A stretch of 64,000 nucleotides of DNA from an uncultured Psychromonas sp. (lineage in GTDB: Bacteria; Pseudomonadota; Gammaproteobacteria; Enterobacterales; Psychromonadaceae): NCBI RefSeq assembly GCF_947489755.1, contig NZ_CANLFB010000009.1:62001-126000 (forward strand), written 5' to 3'. This document shows positions 9,009 through 19,655 of the stretch, in pieces. Each line of letters opens with the position of its first letter. Position 1 is the stretch's first letter. Below the pieces are notes generated by a model, which was not told the origin of the DNA, did not search any database, and saw only the letters and a program-made list of their open reading frames with translations. A program made the translations under genes and the position numbers.

Positions 9009-9707
9009 CTAAGGTAACTGTAAAGTGAATATACTGCCACTATTATCTGGTTTATTAGTGAGACTGATATGACCTTTTAGTTGCTTTAATTGATGTGCAG
9101 TAGCAATTTTTTTAGCGAATAAAAGTCCTAAGCCACTGCGTCCTTTATTGGCATTAAAAGTAGAATATTCATCTCGGTCATTCACATTCATCATGTAGTG
9201 AGGGTAGCCTTCACCATCATCTTCTATTGTGAAGGTTAAAAAGGGTGTCTCGTAGTATGCAGAAATGCTAACAACACTTTTAGCATGACGTAATGCATTA
9301 ATAAATATATCGCCAATCAAATAACTGATCAAATCAACATCATAATAGCCATATAAACTTTTTTCTACATTAACGGTGACCTTAATATGATGGCTATTCA
9401 AATATAACCGGTTACGCTCCAATATATCGGTAAGCAATTCATTTACTGAATTTTCTTCTATAAATATAGGTAACTGTTTTTTTTCATCTCGGTAAAGCGC
9501 TAGTAGCTGCATTAAGGTGCTATTAATGCGCGACGTTTGATAATGTAAATTAGAGACTGATTTATGTTGCTGAGTGGTCAGGTTATCTGCTAGATCAAGA
9601 TCTTCAATGGACTGTAATACCATTGCAAGTGGGTTTTTCATATCATGTATGCTTGTTGCTAGAATTGTACTGAAATCAAGCTGTTCATTATTCATGTTTT
9701 TCATCAC
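9009..9707 (-). CDS. sensor-less histidine kinase
   Basis: A 232-aa protein consisting only of a kinase core. The phosphoacceptor H-box is at residues 20-27 (IHDMKNPL, His about 21), the N-box at about 144 (NALRHAKS), the G1 box at about 175 (DDGEGYP) and the G2 box at about 200 (GRSGLGLLFAKK). There is no transmembrane segment and no PAS, GAF or HAMP domain, so it is probably cytoplasmic and takes its signal from a partner. No response regulator gene is adjacent. It is divergent from cysB. Confidence 0.85.
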   Translation of the reverse strand: MMKNMNNEQLDFSTILATSIHDMKNPLAMVLQSIEDLDLADNLTTQQHKSVSNLHYQTSRINSTLMQLLALYRDEKKQLPIFIEENSVNELLTDILERNRLYLNSHHIKVTVNVEKSLYGYYDVDLISYLIGDIFINALRHAKSVVSISAYYETPFLTFTIEDDGEGYPHYMMNVNDRDEYSTFNANKGRSGLGLLFAKKIATAHQLKQLKGHISLTNKPDNSGSIFTLQLP

Positions 9708-9944
9708 TTCACCGACTTATAAAAGGATATAACATTTCAATGTTACGTATTAAAAGTATCTTGTTGCTGACTATTTATGGGGTTTTATTGTTTTTTAATT
9801 CAAGTGTAATCTACTATAAATTGCTTCTATAGATAAGTAACACAGTTATTAATATAGATCTAATAATACACAATACAAAAGTAGGGCTTTGTTAATAGTA
9901 GAAGTCTGATAGAATTAAATGGAATAAGCACTAACTAAACATGA

Positions 9945-10925
<981 letters not shown>

Positions 10926-10975
10926 GTTATATCTATTAATCTCTATTGTTATTATTAATAAGTACGATAATAACT

Positions 10976-11006
10976 AAACAAGCCCACCTTTGTGGGCTTG
11001 TTTGTA
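10976..11006 (+). terminator. intrinsic terminator of cysB
   Basis: A perfect 12-bp stem AAACAAGCCCAC-CTTT-GTGGGCTTGTTT ending in Ts. It lies between cysB and the convergent pabB. Confidence 0.9.
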
Positions 11007-11029
11007 TTTAAAAGAAAGAGAGTTTTAAG

Positions 11030-11051
11030 AGCTAGTTAAGAGTTAGTTAAG
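11030..11051. repeat. 11-bp tandem repeat
   Basis: AGCTAGTTAAG and AGTTAGTTAAG are adjacent, differing at one base, in the cysB-pabB gap. Confidence 0.7.
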
Positions 11052-11073
11052 AGACAGTCGAGTGGCTACTTAT

Positions 11074-12510
11074 TTAGAGTTTACTCAGTATAGGAAGAAT
11101 TTTACTGACTTTATCAAAACACTCTTGATATTCACTTTGTGCATTTGAATCAGCAACAATACCGCCGCCAGCCCAACAATATATTTGTTGGTTATGGCAA
11201 ACTAATGTCCGAATGGTAATACTACTATCCATGTCTCCATTGCCGTTTATATAAGCAATGCTGCCACAATAAATCTCTCGTTGGAACTTTTCTAGTTCAG
11301 AAATGATTTCCATTGAACGAATTTTAGGTGCGCCCGTAATAGAGCCGCCAGGAAAACAAGCGCGAAGTAAATCTTCACAAGTGTATTGAGTATCGAGCCT
11401 TCCCGTTACCGTGCTAACTAAATGATGCACAGCGGGAAAGCTTTCAATATTAAATAAACTAGGTACTGAAACAGAGCCTGGTTGACACACTCGACCAATA
11501 TCATTTCGTAATAAATCCACAATCATCAAATTCTCTGCCTGATCTTTCTCAGAATTCAACAATTGTTGTTTATTGGTTAAGTCTTGTTCACTATTTTGAC
11601 TGCGTGGCATCGTCCCTTTTATGGGTTTTGTCTGTACTTGGTTGCCGTTTAATAATAAGAAACGCTCAGGTGATACTGAAATGATCACTTGTTCTTGTAA
11701 ACGTATAAATGCAGCAAAGGGGGCTTTATTTTCTGCTAATAACGCCAAGTAAGCTTGATATTCATTACCCTGGTAAATGGCTTGAAAGCGTTGAGCTAAA
11801 TTAACCTGATAACAATCCCCACTTAAAATGTATTCTTGAATTTTGTTAAAAGATTGTTTGTATTCTTGTTCACTGTAATTAGATCGCCATTGTTCAGATA
11901 AACTGAACGGGGTCATTGCAGTGGGGTCGTTAAGTGATAAATTTTCAAGCCATTGATAACGTTGTTGCCATTGTTCAGCGACGTCTTGTTCTCTGTTCTT
12001 AGTACTTTGTTGCAATAAGTAATATTGTTTTTGTTCGAGGTTATATAAAATAGCCCAATCATAAAAACCACAATGGTAGGGACCCAAGTTTAAGCCTACG
12101 TTTTGTTGGTCTTTATTAACATGTTCAAACAGCTCGCCCATTTCATAATGATAGGCGGCAATCACCCCCCCCGTAAATGGAAAATCAGTAGTTGATTCTT
12201 CATGAAATAATTGTTGTCTAACGTGTAATTGAGCAGCTAAAGGATCTCGTCCCATATCATGCGTTGTATTATTGATGACGTCATGAAATGAAGCACGTTG
12301 ATTAGATTCTGTCAGCGTCGCGATTGGCTGAGCGCTAAAAATAGACCAATTACTATCAATATGTTCTGAACTTCCTGATTCTAAAAATACAGACCAATTT
12401 AAACAAGATAACTCCTGCTTAATGATAGTGATTATCTTTTCAGAGAAAAACAATGGTTTTATGAGTGTATTAGCTGATTTATAAGTCATTTTTTCGTATT
12501 TAGGCAACAT
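11074..12510 (-). CDS. pabB: aminodeoxychorismate synthase component I
   Basis: A 478-aa chorismate-binding enzyme. With the PabA glutaminase it aminates chorismate to 4-amino-4-deoxychorismate for folate synthesis. The PIKGT motif (KPIKGTMPR) with its lysine marks PabB rather than TrpE, whose equivalent residue is alanine. The C-terminal GGSITGAPKIRSMEII and CGSIAYINGNG are the chorismate-binding core. The start is uncertain: neither the ATG at 12510 nor the one at 12489 has a clear ribosome site. It is divergent from the fumarase gene. Confidence 0.92.
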   Translation of the reverse strand: MLPKYEKMTYKSANTLIKPLFFSEKIITIIKQELSCLNWSVFLESGSSEHIDSNWSIFSAQPIATLTESNQRASFHDVINNTTHDMGRDPLAAQLHVRQQLFHEESTTDFPFTGGVIAAYHYEMGELFEHVNKDQQNVGLNLGPYHCGFYDWAILYNLEQKQYYLLQQSTKNREQDVAEQWQQRYQWLENLSLNDPTAMTPFSLSEQWRSNYSEQEYKQSFNKIQEYILSGDCYQVNLAQRFQAIYQGNEYQAYLALLAENKAPFAAFIRLQEQVIISVSPERFLLLNGNQVQTKPIKGTMPRSQNSEQDLTNKQQLLNSEKDQAENLMIVDLLRNDIGRVCQPGSVSVPSLFNIESFPAVHHLVSTVTGRLDTQYTCEDLLRACFPGGSITGAPKIRSMEIISELEKFQREIYCGSIAYINGNGDMDSSITIRTLVCHNQQIYCWAGGGIVADSNAQSEYQECFDKVSKILPILSKL

Positions 12511-12595
12511 TTTTGTAACAAAAAATTAGGCGGATAAGGCCAACAATATTACCATTGTTTTACAAAAACTGTTTACTATTTACTGGGAGCGACTG

Positions 12596-14137
12596 ATGAC
12601 AGTCATTAAAGAGCTGGATTTTATTAATAGCGTTAAAAACTCACTGCAATTTATTTCATACTATCACCCACTGGATTTTATCCAAGCAATGGATAAAGCT
12701 TACCAAGCAGAACAAAACCCTGCCGCAAAAGATGCCATTGCTCAAATACTGATTAACTCTCGTATGTCTGCAGAGGGCAAACGTCCAATTTGCCAAGACA
12801 CAGGAATTGTGACGGTATTCGTTAAAATCGGTATGAAAGTCAGCTTTGATTCTGAGTTATCAGTACAAGAATTAGTGGATGAAGGCGTTCGCCAAGCTTA
12901 TAACGACCCGTCTAATCCTTTACGTGCTTCTATCGTCGCAGACCCTGCCGGTGCGCGTAAAAATACTAAAGACAATACGCCATCAGTTGTGCATGTTGAA
13001 ATGGTGAAAGGTAATAAAGTTGAAGTGATGGTGGCAGCAAAAGGCGGCGGCTCAGAAAATAAATCTAAAATGGCGATGTTAAACCCATCAGATTCGATTG
13101 AAGATTGGATAGAAAAAACAGTGCCATCAATGGGAGCAGGTTGGTGCCCACCAGGCATGTTAGGAATAGGCATTGGTGGCACGGCTGAAAAAGCGGCAGT
13201 GATGGCAAAAGAGTCATTAATGGAGCCTGTTGATATTTTTGATCTACAAGCGAAAGCCAAAGCAGACCCAGAATCATTGGATACTGATGAAAAATTGCGT
13301 TTAGAGATCTTCAAGCGTGTCAATAACTTAGGTATTGGAGCACAAGGTCTAGGTGGCTTAACAACCGTGTTAGACATTAAAATAAAAAGTTGTCCTACAC
13401 ATGCGGCATCAAAGCCTGTTGTTATGATCCCTAACTGTGCAGCTACACGTCATGCTCATTTTACTTTAGATGGTTCAGGCGAAGCTGTCTTAACACCACC
13501 GTCATTAGACCAATGGCCAGAAATTACACGTGAAGTGGGTGAAAATGTTAAACGCGTTAACGTTAATGACTTATCTAAAGCTGATATGAGCGAATGGAAA
13601 AGTGGCGATACAATATTACTGTCCGGTAAAATCTTAACAGGTCGCGATGCTGCCCATAAACGTATTCAAGAATTGATTACAAGTGGCAAAGGTTTACCTG
13701 AAGGCGTCGACTTTAAAGGACGTTTTATTTACTACGTAGGTCCTGTTGATGCGGTTCGCGATGAAGTAGTAGGTCCAGCAGGTCCAACAACGGCAACGCG
13801 TATGGATAAATTTACCGACTTCATGTTAGAAGAAACAGGTTTATTAGGCATGATCGGTAAGTCTGAACGTGGACAAAATACAGTAGATTCTATTGCTAAA
13901 CACAAATCAGTGTATTTAATGGCGGTAGGCGGTGCTGCTTATTTAGTCGCTAAAGCGATTAAAAAATCTCGTGTGGTTGCCTTTGCCGATTTAGGAATGG
14001 AAGCTATTTACGAATTTGATGTAGAAGATATGCCTGTGACTGTTGCTGTTGATAGCCAAGGAAATAACGTCCATGAGCAAGGTCCGGCGATTTGGAAAGC
14101 TAAAATCGCTGAATTAGACAGCAAATTGTCAGAATAG
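12596..14137 (+). CDS. fumA: class I (iron-sulfur) fumarate hydratase
   Basis: A 513-aa [4Fe-4S] fumarase that interconverts fumarate and malate in the TCA cycle. Three cysteines in family positions would hold the cluster: C66 (ICQDTG), C184 (GWCPPGM) and C281 (PNCAATRHAHF). Their spacing is close to that of E. coli FumA (105/224/318). The protein is about 35 residues shorter at the N terminus than E. coli FumA and FumB. The alpha domain (about 1-300) and beta domain (about 320-500, with GPVDAVRDEVVGPAGPTTATRM) are both complete. It lies 83 bases before aspC. Confidence 0.92.
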   Translation: MTVIKELDFINSVKNSLQFISYYHPLDFIQAMDKAYQAEQNPAAKDAIAQILINSRMSAEGKRPICQDTGIVTVFVKIGMKVSFDSELSVQELVDEGVRQAYNDPSNPLRASIVADPAGARKNTKDNTPSVVHVEMVKGNKVEVMVAAKGGGSENKSKMAMLNPSDSIEDWIEKTVPSMGAGWCPPGMLGIGIGGTAEKAAVMAKESLMEPVDIFDLQAKAKADPESLDTDEKLRLEIFKRVNNLGIGAQGLGGLTTVLDIKIKSCPTHAASKPVVMIPNCAATRHAHFTLDGSGEAVLTPPSLDQWPEITREVGENVKRVNVNDLSKADMSEWKSGDTILLSGKILTGRDAAHKRIQELITSGKGLPEGVDFKGRFIYYVGPVDAVRDEVVGPAGPTTATRMDKFTDFMLEETGLLGMIGKSERGQNTVDSIAKHKSVYLMAVGGAAYLVAKAIKKSRVVAFADLGMEAIYEFDVEDMPVTVAVDSQGNNVHEQGPAIWKAKIAELDSKLSE

Positions 14138-14220
14138 TTACTAAAGTGATTGCTTGAAATAGTCAGGATGGTATAAAAGCATCAACGTAAGTATTTTTCA
14201 TTATTCATAAAGGAATAAGT

Positions 14221-15411
14221 ATGTTTGAACAAGTAAGTATGGCACCTGCAGATCCAATCCTTGGTTTAACAGATGCATTTAAAAAAGACGTCCGCACAGA
14301 TAAAATCAACCTAGGTGTTGGTATTTACAAAAATGAAATGGGGCAAACGCCAATTTTAGCGACAGTTAAAGAAGCTGAAAAACGTCTACTTGCTGAAGAA
14401 ACCACCAAAAGCTACCTTACTATCGAAGGTATTGCAGCTTACGGTGATGCTGTTCAAACATTATTATTTGGTGAAAATGCTGAAATAATCACTTCAAAAC
14501 GTGCTCGTACAGCGCAAGTGCCTGGTGGTACTGGTGCATTACGTACGGGTGCTGATTTTGCAGTGAGCAAATTAGGCATTAAAAAGATTTGGGTAAGTAA
14601 CCCAACTTGGGCTAATCACGGTAATGTATTCAAAACATCTGGCTTAGAAGTGGTCGCGTATGACTATTACGATGCTGAGACTAAAGATTTAGATTTTGAT
14701 GCAATGGTTGCTTCACTACAATCTGTTGAAGCAGGCGAGTTGGTATTGTTCCACGGCTGTTGTCATAACCCAACGGGTATTGACCCAACACAAGCACAAT
14801 GGGAAATACTCGCAAAACTAATTGCTGAACTAGGTGCTATTCCATTCTTTGACTTCGCATACCAAGGCTTTGGTCATGGCGTTGAAGAAGATGCACAAGG
14901 TTTACGTACTTTTGCAAAATATAACAAAGAACTATTGATTGCTAACTCATTCTCTAAAAACTTTGGTTTATACAACGAACGTGTTGGTGGTATTACCCTT
15001 GTAGCTGAAGACAGTGATATTGCAGACAGTGCATTCAGTCAAGTTAAAGCGGGTATCCGTTCTAATTACTCAAACCCTCCATGTCACGGTGCAGCGATTG
15101 TAACGACTATCTTAAATGACGCTGAGCTTTATAAGCAATGGGTTGAAGAAGTTGCTGAAATGCGTAACCGTATCCAAGAAATGCGTGATTTATTTGTAGC
15201 AACGTTAAAAGAAAAAGGCGTTAAAGGTGACTTTAGTTTCATTAGTCGTCAACTTGGTATGTTCTCTTTTTCTGGTTTAACCGTTGAACAAGTAAACCGA
15301 TTAAAAGAAGAGTTTGCGGTTTATATTGTAGGTTCTGGGCGTATCTCTGTAGCAGGTATGACCAAAAACAATATGCAACCATTATGTGATGCTTTAGCTA
15401 AAGTTATCTAA
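14221..15411 (+). CDS. aspC: aspartate aminotransferase
   Basis: A 396-aa class I PLP aminotransferase, exactly the length of E. coli AspC and alignable throughout. The Schiff-base lysine is K246 in [15 protein letters not shown]. Substrate-binding features include [21 protein letters not shown] and the Arg in the C-terminal [11 protein letters not shown]. It interconverts aspartate and oxaloacetate with 2-oxoglutarate and glutamate, and probably also uses aromatic amino acids (TyrB-like). It may share transcripts with fumA, feeding oxaloacetate and aspartate pools. Confidence 0.93.
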   Translation: MFEQVSMAPADPILGLTDAFKKDVRTDKINLGVGIYKNEMGQTPILATVKEAEKRLLAEETTKSYLTIEGIAAYGDAVQTLLFGENAEIITSKRARTAQVPGGTGALRTGADFAVSKLGIKKIWVSNPTWANHGNVFKTSGLEVVAYDYYDAETKDLDFDAMVASLQSVEAGELVLFHGCCHNPTGIDPTQAQWEILAKLIAELGAIPFFDFAYQGFGHGVEEDAQGLRTFAKYNKELLIANSFSKNFGLYNERVGGITLVAEDSDIADSAFSQVKAGIRSNYSNPPCHGAAIVTTILNDAELYKQWVEEVAEMRNRIQEMRDLFVATLKEKGVKGDFSFISRQLGMFSFSGLTVEQVNRLKEEFAVYIVGSGRISVAGMTKNNMQPLCDALAKVI

Positions 15412-15655
15412 TTAACCTTCTGGTTGTTAAATCATTAAACCTTCGCGCTAGTTGTGCTTAGGTTTAATGTTATCAAATTCACTGTTTTTTAGTTGTTATA
15501 TCGTTAATGATTAACTATTTCTAAAAATTAATGCTAACGTGGTTATCCGTTTCATTGTTTGAAGATAACTACTATATCAATACTTTATTTTATAGCGTAG
15601 TTTGTATCTGAATAGAGTACTTAATAGTGATGTTGGTAAAATATGATAGAGATTT

Positions 15656-17005
15656 ATGAGTAAAAAAATTAATCAAAACCTTTCATTTCTAACAAAATTG
15701 AAAAAGCTTCCAATATCTGCAGACAATGTAAGATGCTTATTAACGACCAAGGCATTTAAAACAGAGTTATTTCAGCAGATCAATTCCGCAACAAAACGTA
15801 TCTATATTGCAGCCCTATATTTAGAAGCTGACGATGCAGGTGAAGAAGTTTTAGCCGCTTTATATCAAGCAAAAGATAATCATCCATCGATGGATATTAC
15901 TGTCTGTATTGATTTTCATCGTGCGCAGCGTGGTTTAATAGGTGCAGAAAAAGGGGGTGATACTAATACCACTTGGTATCAGAAGGTTGCTGCTTTAAAA
16001 GGTCGTGGCGTTAAAATTATTGGTTTACCTGTTAAAAGAAAAGAATTGTTTGGTGTACAGCACTTAAAAGGTTTTATTTTTGATGATGTTGTTTTCTATA
16101 GTGGTGCGAGCATTAACAATATTTATTTGCATCAGCAGGAACGATATCGATTTGACCGTTATTGGTTAATAACAGATAGTGCATTAGCTGATTCAATGGT
16201 TGATTATATTCAACAAGTCATCATCAATAGTGAAGCGGTTGTAGAACTCAATGCGCCTGTTGTCCCTAAGTTCAATGAATTTAAAAAAGAACACAAAAAT
16301 TTAAGTCGTAACTTAAAACTATCGGGATATCGATTTGACCCTATTGGGTTCAATGGTCTGTCTGTCAGACCTCTTACAGGAATCGGTACAAAGAAAAATT
16401 TATTAAATAAAGTGATTAGAGCTATTTTTCATTCTACTGAAAAAGAATTGATTTTATTTACACCTTACTTTAATTTACCGACAGCGTTGTCTCGCGATAT
16501 TTCTGCATTATTAAAGCGTAAAGTTAATATTACTATTGTGGTTGGCGATAAAACTGCAAATGACTTTTATATTCCTGAAGATAAACCCTTTAAAACGATT
16601 GCCGCTTTACCTTATCTTTATGAACTGAATCTGCGTAATTTTGCTAAGAAGCATCATACTTCTATTTTACAAGGTCACTTAAAGTTACATTTATGGAAAC
16701 ATGATTCAAATAGTTTTCATTTGAAAGGTATTTATTCTGATCAACGTTTTTCATTATTAACGGGACATAACCTTAACCCTAGAGCGTGGCGTTTAGATCT
16801 TGAAAATGGATTATTGATTGACGATCCAGAAAAACAATTATCAACTCAGTTTAATGAAGAGTTGGCTAATATTCTTTCTCACACACGTTTAATTGAAAGT
16901 TATCGTGACATAGATGATATGGCAACTTACCCCGACAAAGTGAAACAACTTATATCTCGTTTAAAAAGAGTCAAAGCAGATAGAATTATAAAAGGGATCA
17001 TTTAG
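15656..17005 (+). CDS. pssA: CDP-diacylglycerol-serine O-phosphatidyltransferase
   Basis: A 449-aa phosphatidylserine synthase of the phospholipase D superfamily (E. coli PssA is 451 aa). Two HxKx4D motifs are visible: H136-K138-D143 (HLKGFIFD) and H354-K356-D361 (HLKGIYSD). GDKTANDFYIPED and NLNPRAWRLDLEN are nearly invariant with E. coli. It makes phosphatidylserine, the precursor of phosphatidylethanolamine, at the inner membrane surface. The C terminus is basic and probably contacts lipid headgroups. It is transcribed alone and followed by a terminator. Confidence 0.96.
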   Translation: MSKKINQNLSFLTKLKKLPISADNVRCLLTTKAFKTELFQQINSATKRIYIAALYLEADDAGEEVLAALYQAKDNHPSMDITVCIDFHRAQRGLIGAEKGGDTNTTWYQKVAALKGRGVKIIGLPVKRKELFGVQHLKGFIFDDVVFYSGASINNIYLHQQERYRFDRYWLITDSALADSMVDYIQQVIINSEAVVELNAPVVPKFNEFKKEHKNLSRNLKLSGYRFDPIGFNGLSVRPLTGIGTKKNLLNKVIRAIFHSTEKELILFTPYFNLPTALSRDISALLKRKVNITIVVGDKTANDFYIPEDKPFKTIAALPYLYELNLRNFAKKHHTSILQGHLKLHLWKHDSNSFHLKGIYSDQRFSLLTGHNLNPRAWRLDLENGLLIDDPEKQLSTQFNEELANILSHTRLIESYRDIDDMATYPDKVKQLISRLKRVKADRIIKGII

Positions 17006-17049
17006 TGTTAGGTTTGAATATAGCCAGTTAGCGTTTGTCATTAATTTAG

Positions 17050-17079
17050 AAGGGTGGTGTTAACCCATCCTTTCTTTTT
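17050..17079 (+). terminator. intrinsic terminator of pssA
   Basis: AAGGGTGG-TGTTAAC-CCATCCTT, one G-U pair in the stem, followed by TCTTTTT. Confidence 0.7.
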
Positions 17080-17399
17080 AACTTTATTCCTTTTTTCAAT
17101 TCTCACTCCCTCAATTTTCACATCTTATTTTTTAGTCTTTATATTGGTTTTTTATCCAAACTATTGATTAAGTTAGATCTGTTCAAACTAGTTCTGAATG
17201 ATACGTCTGCGATTTATTTTTTAAGTATATTAAATTAAATTCTACTTATTTTGGCAGCGAGCATGACTGTACTCGAGATTACTTGTTTGTTTTAACAGCG
17301 ATTACATTATTTATTATTATGGCAAACAACAATTTTTAGTATTATCACCTAAAACTGCTGACTATTTAATCGCTTAGACTCATATTACTCATTTAACTA

Positions 17400-17427
17400 T
17401 TGAATTATGTTTCTGCTTACGTATAAT
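17400..17427 (+). promoter_or_regulatory. promoter of the 4.5S RNA gene
   Basis: TTGAAT at 17400-17405, a 16-bp spacer and a perfect TATAAT at 17422-17427. Transcription would begin near 17434, about 32 bases before the mature 4.5S RNA. No gene lies in 17006-17399 apart from the pssA terminator. Confidence 0.65.
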
Positions 17428-17465
17428 TCCTCGCATCAAGTGTTAAGGCTTGATGCAGTGACAAT

Positions 17466-17578
17466 GGTAGGCCTCTTGGTTTCTCGCATTGATAACTTAT
17501 TAACCTGGTCAGAGCCGGAAGGCAGCAGCCATAGTAGGTGATTCAAGTGCCGAGAGTTTGCTGGGAGGTCTACCACCC
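17466..17578 (+). ncRNA. ffs: 4.5S RNA of the signal recognition particle
   Basis: The conserved Ffh-binding core is clear: CCTGGTCAGAGCCGGAAGG followed by CAGCAGCC, including the GGAA tetraloop. The ends pair, with GGTAGGCCTC near the 5' end matching GAGGTCTACC near the 3' end through one G-U pair. Length is close to the 114 nt of E. coli 4.5S RNA. With Ffh it targets membrane proteins to the SecYEG translocon. Exact mature ends are estimated from the pairing. Confidence 0.92.
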
Positions 17579-17630
17579 ACCCAAATATCTATATATAATC
17601 CAATCAACTTAAGCTTTTAAAGGTCTAACT

Positions 17631-18599
17631 ATGACCCAATACAATTCTCGTTTTGATACTTCACTTAAAGCAAAGCATTTTCTTCCAAAATATTGGGGAA
17701 CTTGGTTCTTATTAGCTTTATTATTTATTTGTAGTTACATCCCTGTTTCTTTAAGAGATAAAGTAGCAGCATGGTTAGCGGATAAACTTTATAACGCCAA
17801 TTTTTTAAAAAAGCGAAAAAGAATTGCATTTATCAATATAGGTTTATGTTTTCCTGAATATTCTGAACAAGACAAAGATGCGCTTATGCGTGAAAACTTT
17901 CGTTCAGTTGCCCAAATATCATTGTCATTAGGTGAAATAGCTTTCCGTAGTCAATCTTTTTTACGCAAGCGTATTAACTTCATTGGCGAACATTTTGTAA
18001 AAGAAGCTGAAGCAGCTAACCAGTCTATCATCTTCTTAGCACCACATTGTTATGGTGTAGACTTTGCAGGTGTAGCTGCCATTTCTGCACGAGGCTATCC
18101 ACTATCAAGCATGTTTAACGATTATAACAATCCTATCTTTGATTGGTTTGTGACAAACTATCGCACTCGTTTTAGTCGACTTAATGATAAAGGCACACTT
18201 TATCATCGCAGTGAAGGGTTAAAACCTTGTATTAAAAGTTTACGAGATAAAGCGCATTTTTATTACTTGCCAGATGAAGATCATGGGCGCGATAGCAGTC
18301 TTTTCTCACCATTTTATGCCACTCAAAAAGCAACATTGCCTGTTATTGGTCGTTTAGCTAAATTAGGGCGTGCTGTCGTTATTCCAACTTACACCTCTTA
18401 TAACGCAAAAACAGGTAAAGTGGATGTTATTTGCCATGCTCCTTTGAACACAATTCCAAGTGGAGATGAGCAACAAGATACCGACTTAATGAATGCTGCG
18501 ATTGAAAAAGTGATCGATGAAAATAGAGCGCAATACATGTGGACGCTAAAGTTATTTAAGACTCGGCCAGAAGAAGGCTTAAATATATATCAGGAATAG
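17631..18599 (+). CDS. lpxM: lipid A secondary acyltransferase (LpxM/MsbB type)
   Basis: A 322-aa inner-membrane acyltransferase; E. coli LpxM is 323 aa. It has one N-terminal membrane segment (about residues 22-40). The catalytic Hx4D motif is H139-D144 in LAPHCYGVDF. The segment YYLPDEDHG matches the YYLPDQDHG of LpxM better than LpxL or LpxP, as does the C-terminal QYMWTLKLFKTRP. It would add the last acyl chain to Kdo2-lipid A. It starts 53 bases after the 4.5S RNA and ends with a terminator. Confidence 0.9.
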   Translation: MTQYNSRFDTSLKAKHFLPKYWGTWFLLALLFICSYIPVSLRDKVAAWLADKLYNANFLKKRKRIAFINIGLCFPEYSEQDKDALMRENFRSVAQISLSLGEIAFRSQSFLRKRINFIGEHFVKEAEAANQSIIFLAPHCYGVDFAGVAAISARGYPLSSMFNDYNNPIFDWFVTNYRTRFSRLNDKGTLYHRSEGLKPCIKSLRDKAHFYYLPDEDHGRDSSLFSPFYATQKATLPVIGRLAKLGRAVVIPTYTSYNAKTGKVDVICHAPLNTIPSGDEQQDTDLMNAAIEKVIDENRAQYMWTLKLFKTRPEEGLNIYQE

Positions 18600-18647
18600 T
18601 TTATTAAGACTTCGAGTAGATTTTGATTTAATACAAAACACTATTTT

Positions 18648-18674
18648 AAAAAAGGCAGCTAAGCTGCCTTTTTA
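18648..18674 (+). terminator. intrinsic terminator of lpxM
   Basis: GGCAGC-TAA-GCTGCC flanked by an A run upstream and TTTTT downstream. Confidence 0.88.
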
Positions 18675-18794
18675 TTTACTTGCGATAAAGTCATACGACT
18701 GATGAATTGCTTTTTTTAAAAAAGCTTTACAGCCGGTTTTTACAATAGCTTTTAAAATAATTCTGTAACAAATGATACGCTTTATCAAATAGTC

Positions 18795-19529
18795 TCATTG
18801 AGCGTTGTATCGTTGCCCTGTTACTTTAATACTTTCATCACCTAACAAATATAAATAGACACCAAGAATTTGTTCTGGCGTTTTAAGTAAAGTGACATCT
18901 TCAGCAGGGTAGGCACTTGCACGCATTGCTGTTTTAGTAGCGCCTGGGTTAATCGCATTAAAGCGCAGAGAGCTATTTTCATATTCATCTGCCACACCTT
19001 GCATCATACCTTCCGTTGCGAACTTAGAAACGCTATATGGGCCCCAATATGCTCTTCCTTTTAGACCTACACTTGACGTTGTAAAGATAGTGCTGGCATG
19101 TTGCGCTTTTTCTAATACAGGTATTAAATATTTAGTCATTAAAAATGCGGCATTAAGGTTAGTCTGCATCACTTCATCCCACATTGCATTTTCAATTTGA
19201 GTGAAAGGACTTAATACACCTAAATGGCTAGCATTATGAACCAACCCATCTAATTTACCGTATTCACGCAAAATTGTATCGGCCATATCACGGTAATGCT
19301 CTTCAGTGGCACCATTTAGGTTTACTGGTAAAATAGCCGCAGATTTTTTATTTAATGCTTCAATTTGGTCGTAAACAGCTTCTAGTTTCTTAACTGTCTT
19401 TCCTAATAGGATCACATTCGCGCCAAGTTCAGCACATTTGATTGCGAGTGCTTTACCTATACCGGCTCCTGCGCCAGTGATCAGGATAGTTTTATCTGCT
19501 AATAAATTATCAGGTGCAAGGTAATCCAT
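18795..19529 (-). CDS. yciK: YciK-family short-chain dehydrogenase
   Basis: A 244-aa classical SDR. The NAD(P)-binding TGAGAGIGKA motif is at about residues 18-27, NASHLG at about 98, the catalytic serine in TTSSVG, and YSVSK (YxxxK) at about 160. The tail INPGATKTAMRASAYP is characteristic of E. coli YciK. Substrate unknown; it is a predicted oxidoreductase. It is divergent from sohB with a 126-bp gap, matching the yciK-sohB-topA neighbourhood of E. coli. Confidence 0.9.
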   Translation of the reverse strand: MDYLAPDNLLADKTILITGAGAGIGKALAIKCAELGANVILLGKTVKKLEAVYDQIEALNKKSAAILPVNLNGATEEHYRDMADTILREYGKLDGLVHNASHLGVLSPFTQIENAMWDEVMQTNLNAAFLMTKYLIPVLEKAQHASTIFTTSSVGLKGRAYWGPYSVSKFATEGMMQGVADEYENSSLRFNAINPGATKTAMRASAYPAEDVTLLKTPEQILGVYLYLLGDESIKVTGQRYNAQ

Positions 19530-19655
19530 TTAATAGTCTCTTCTTAGTAAAAAGTGGCATGATAACTTTTTTTTAAAAAAAACACTCAAACTCTTTTGTA
19601 CGTTGGGACATTTTTTGTCATGATAAGCGCATATATTATATAAAGAGGATTTATT

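Noticed and set aside
12898-13377. A 159-codon antisense frame inside the fumarase gene
   Set aside because: It is the mirror frame of a strongly conserved gene; its Pro/Ser/Thr-rich product is typical of such antisense frames.
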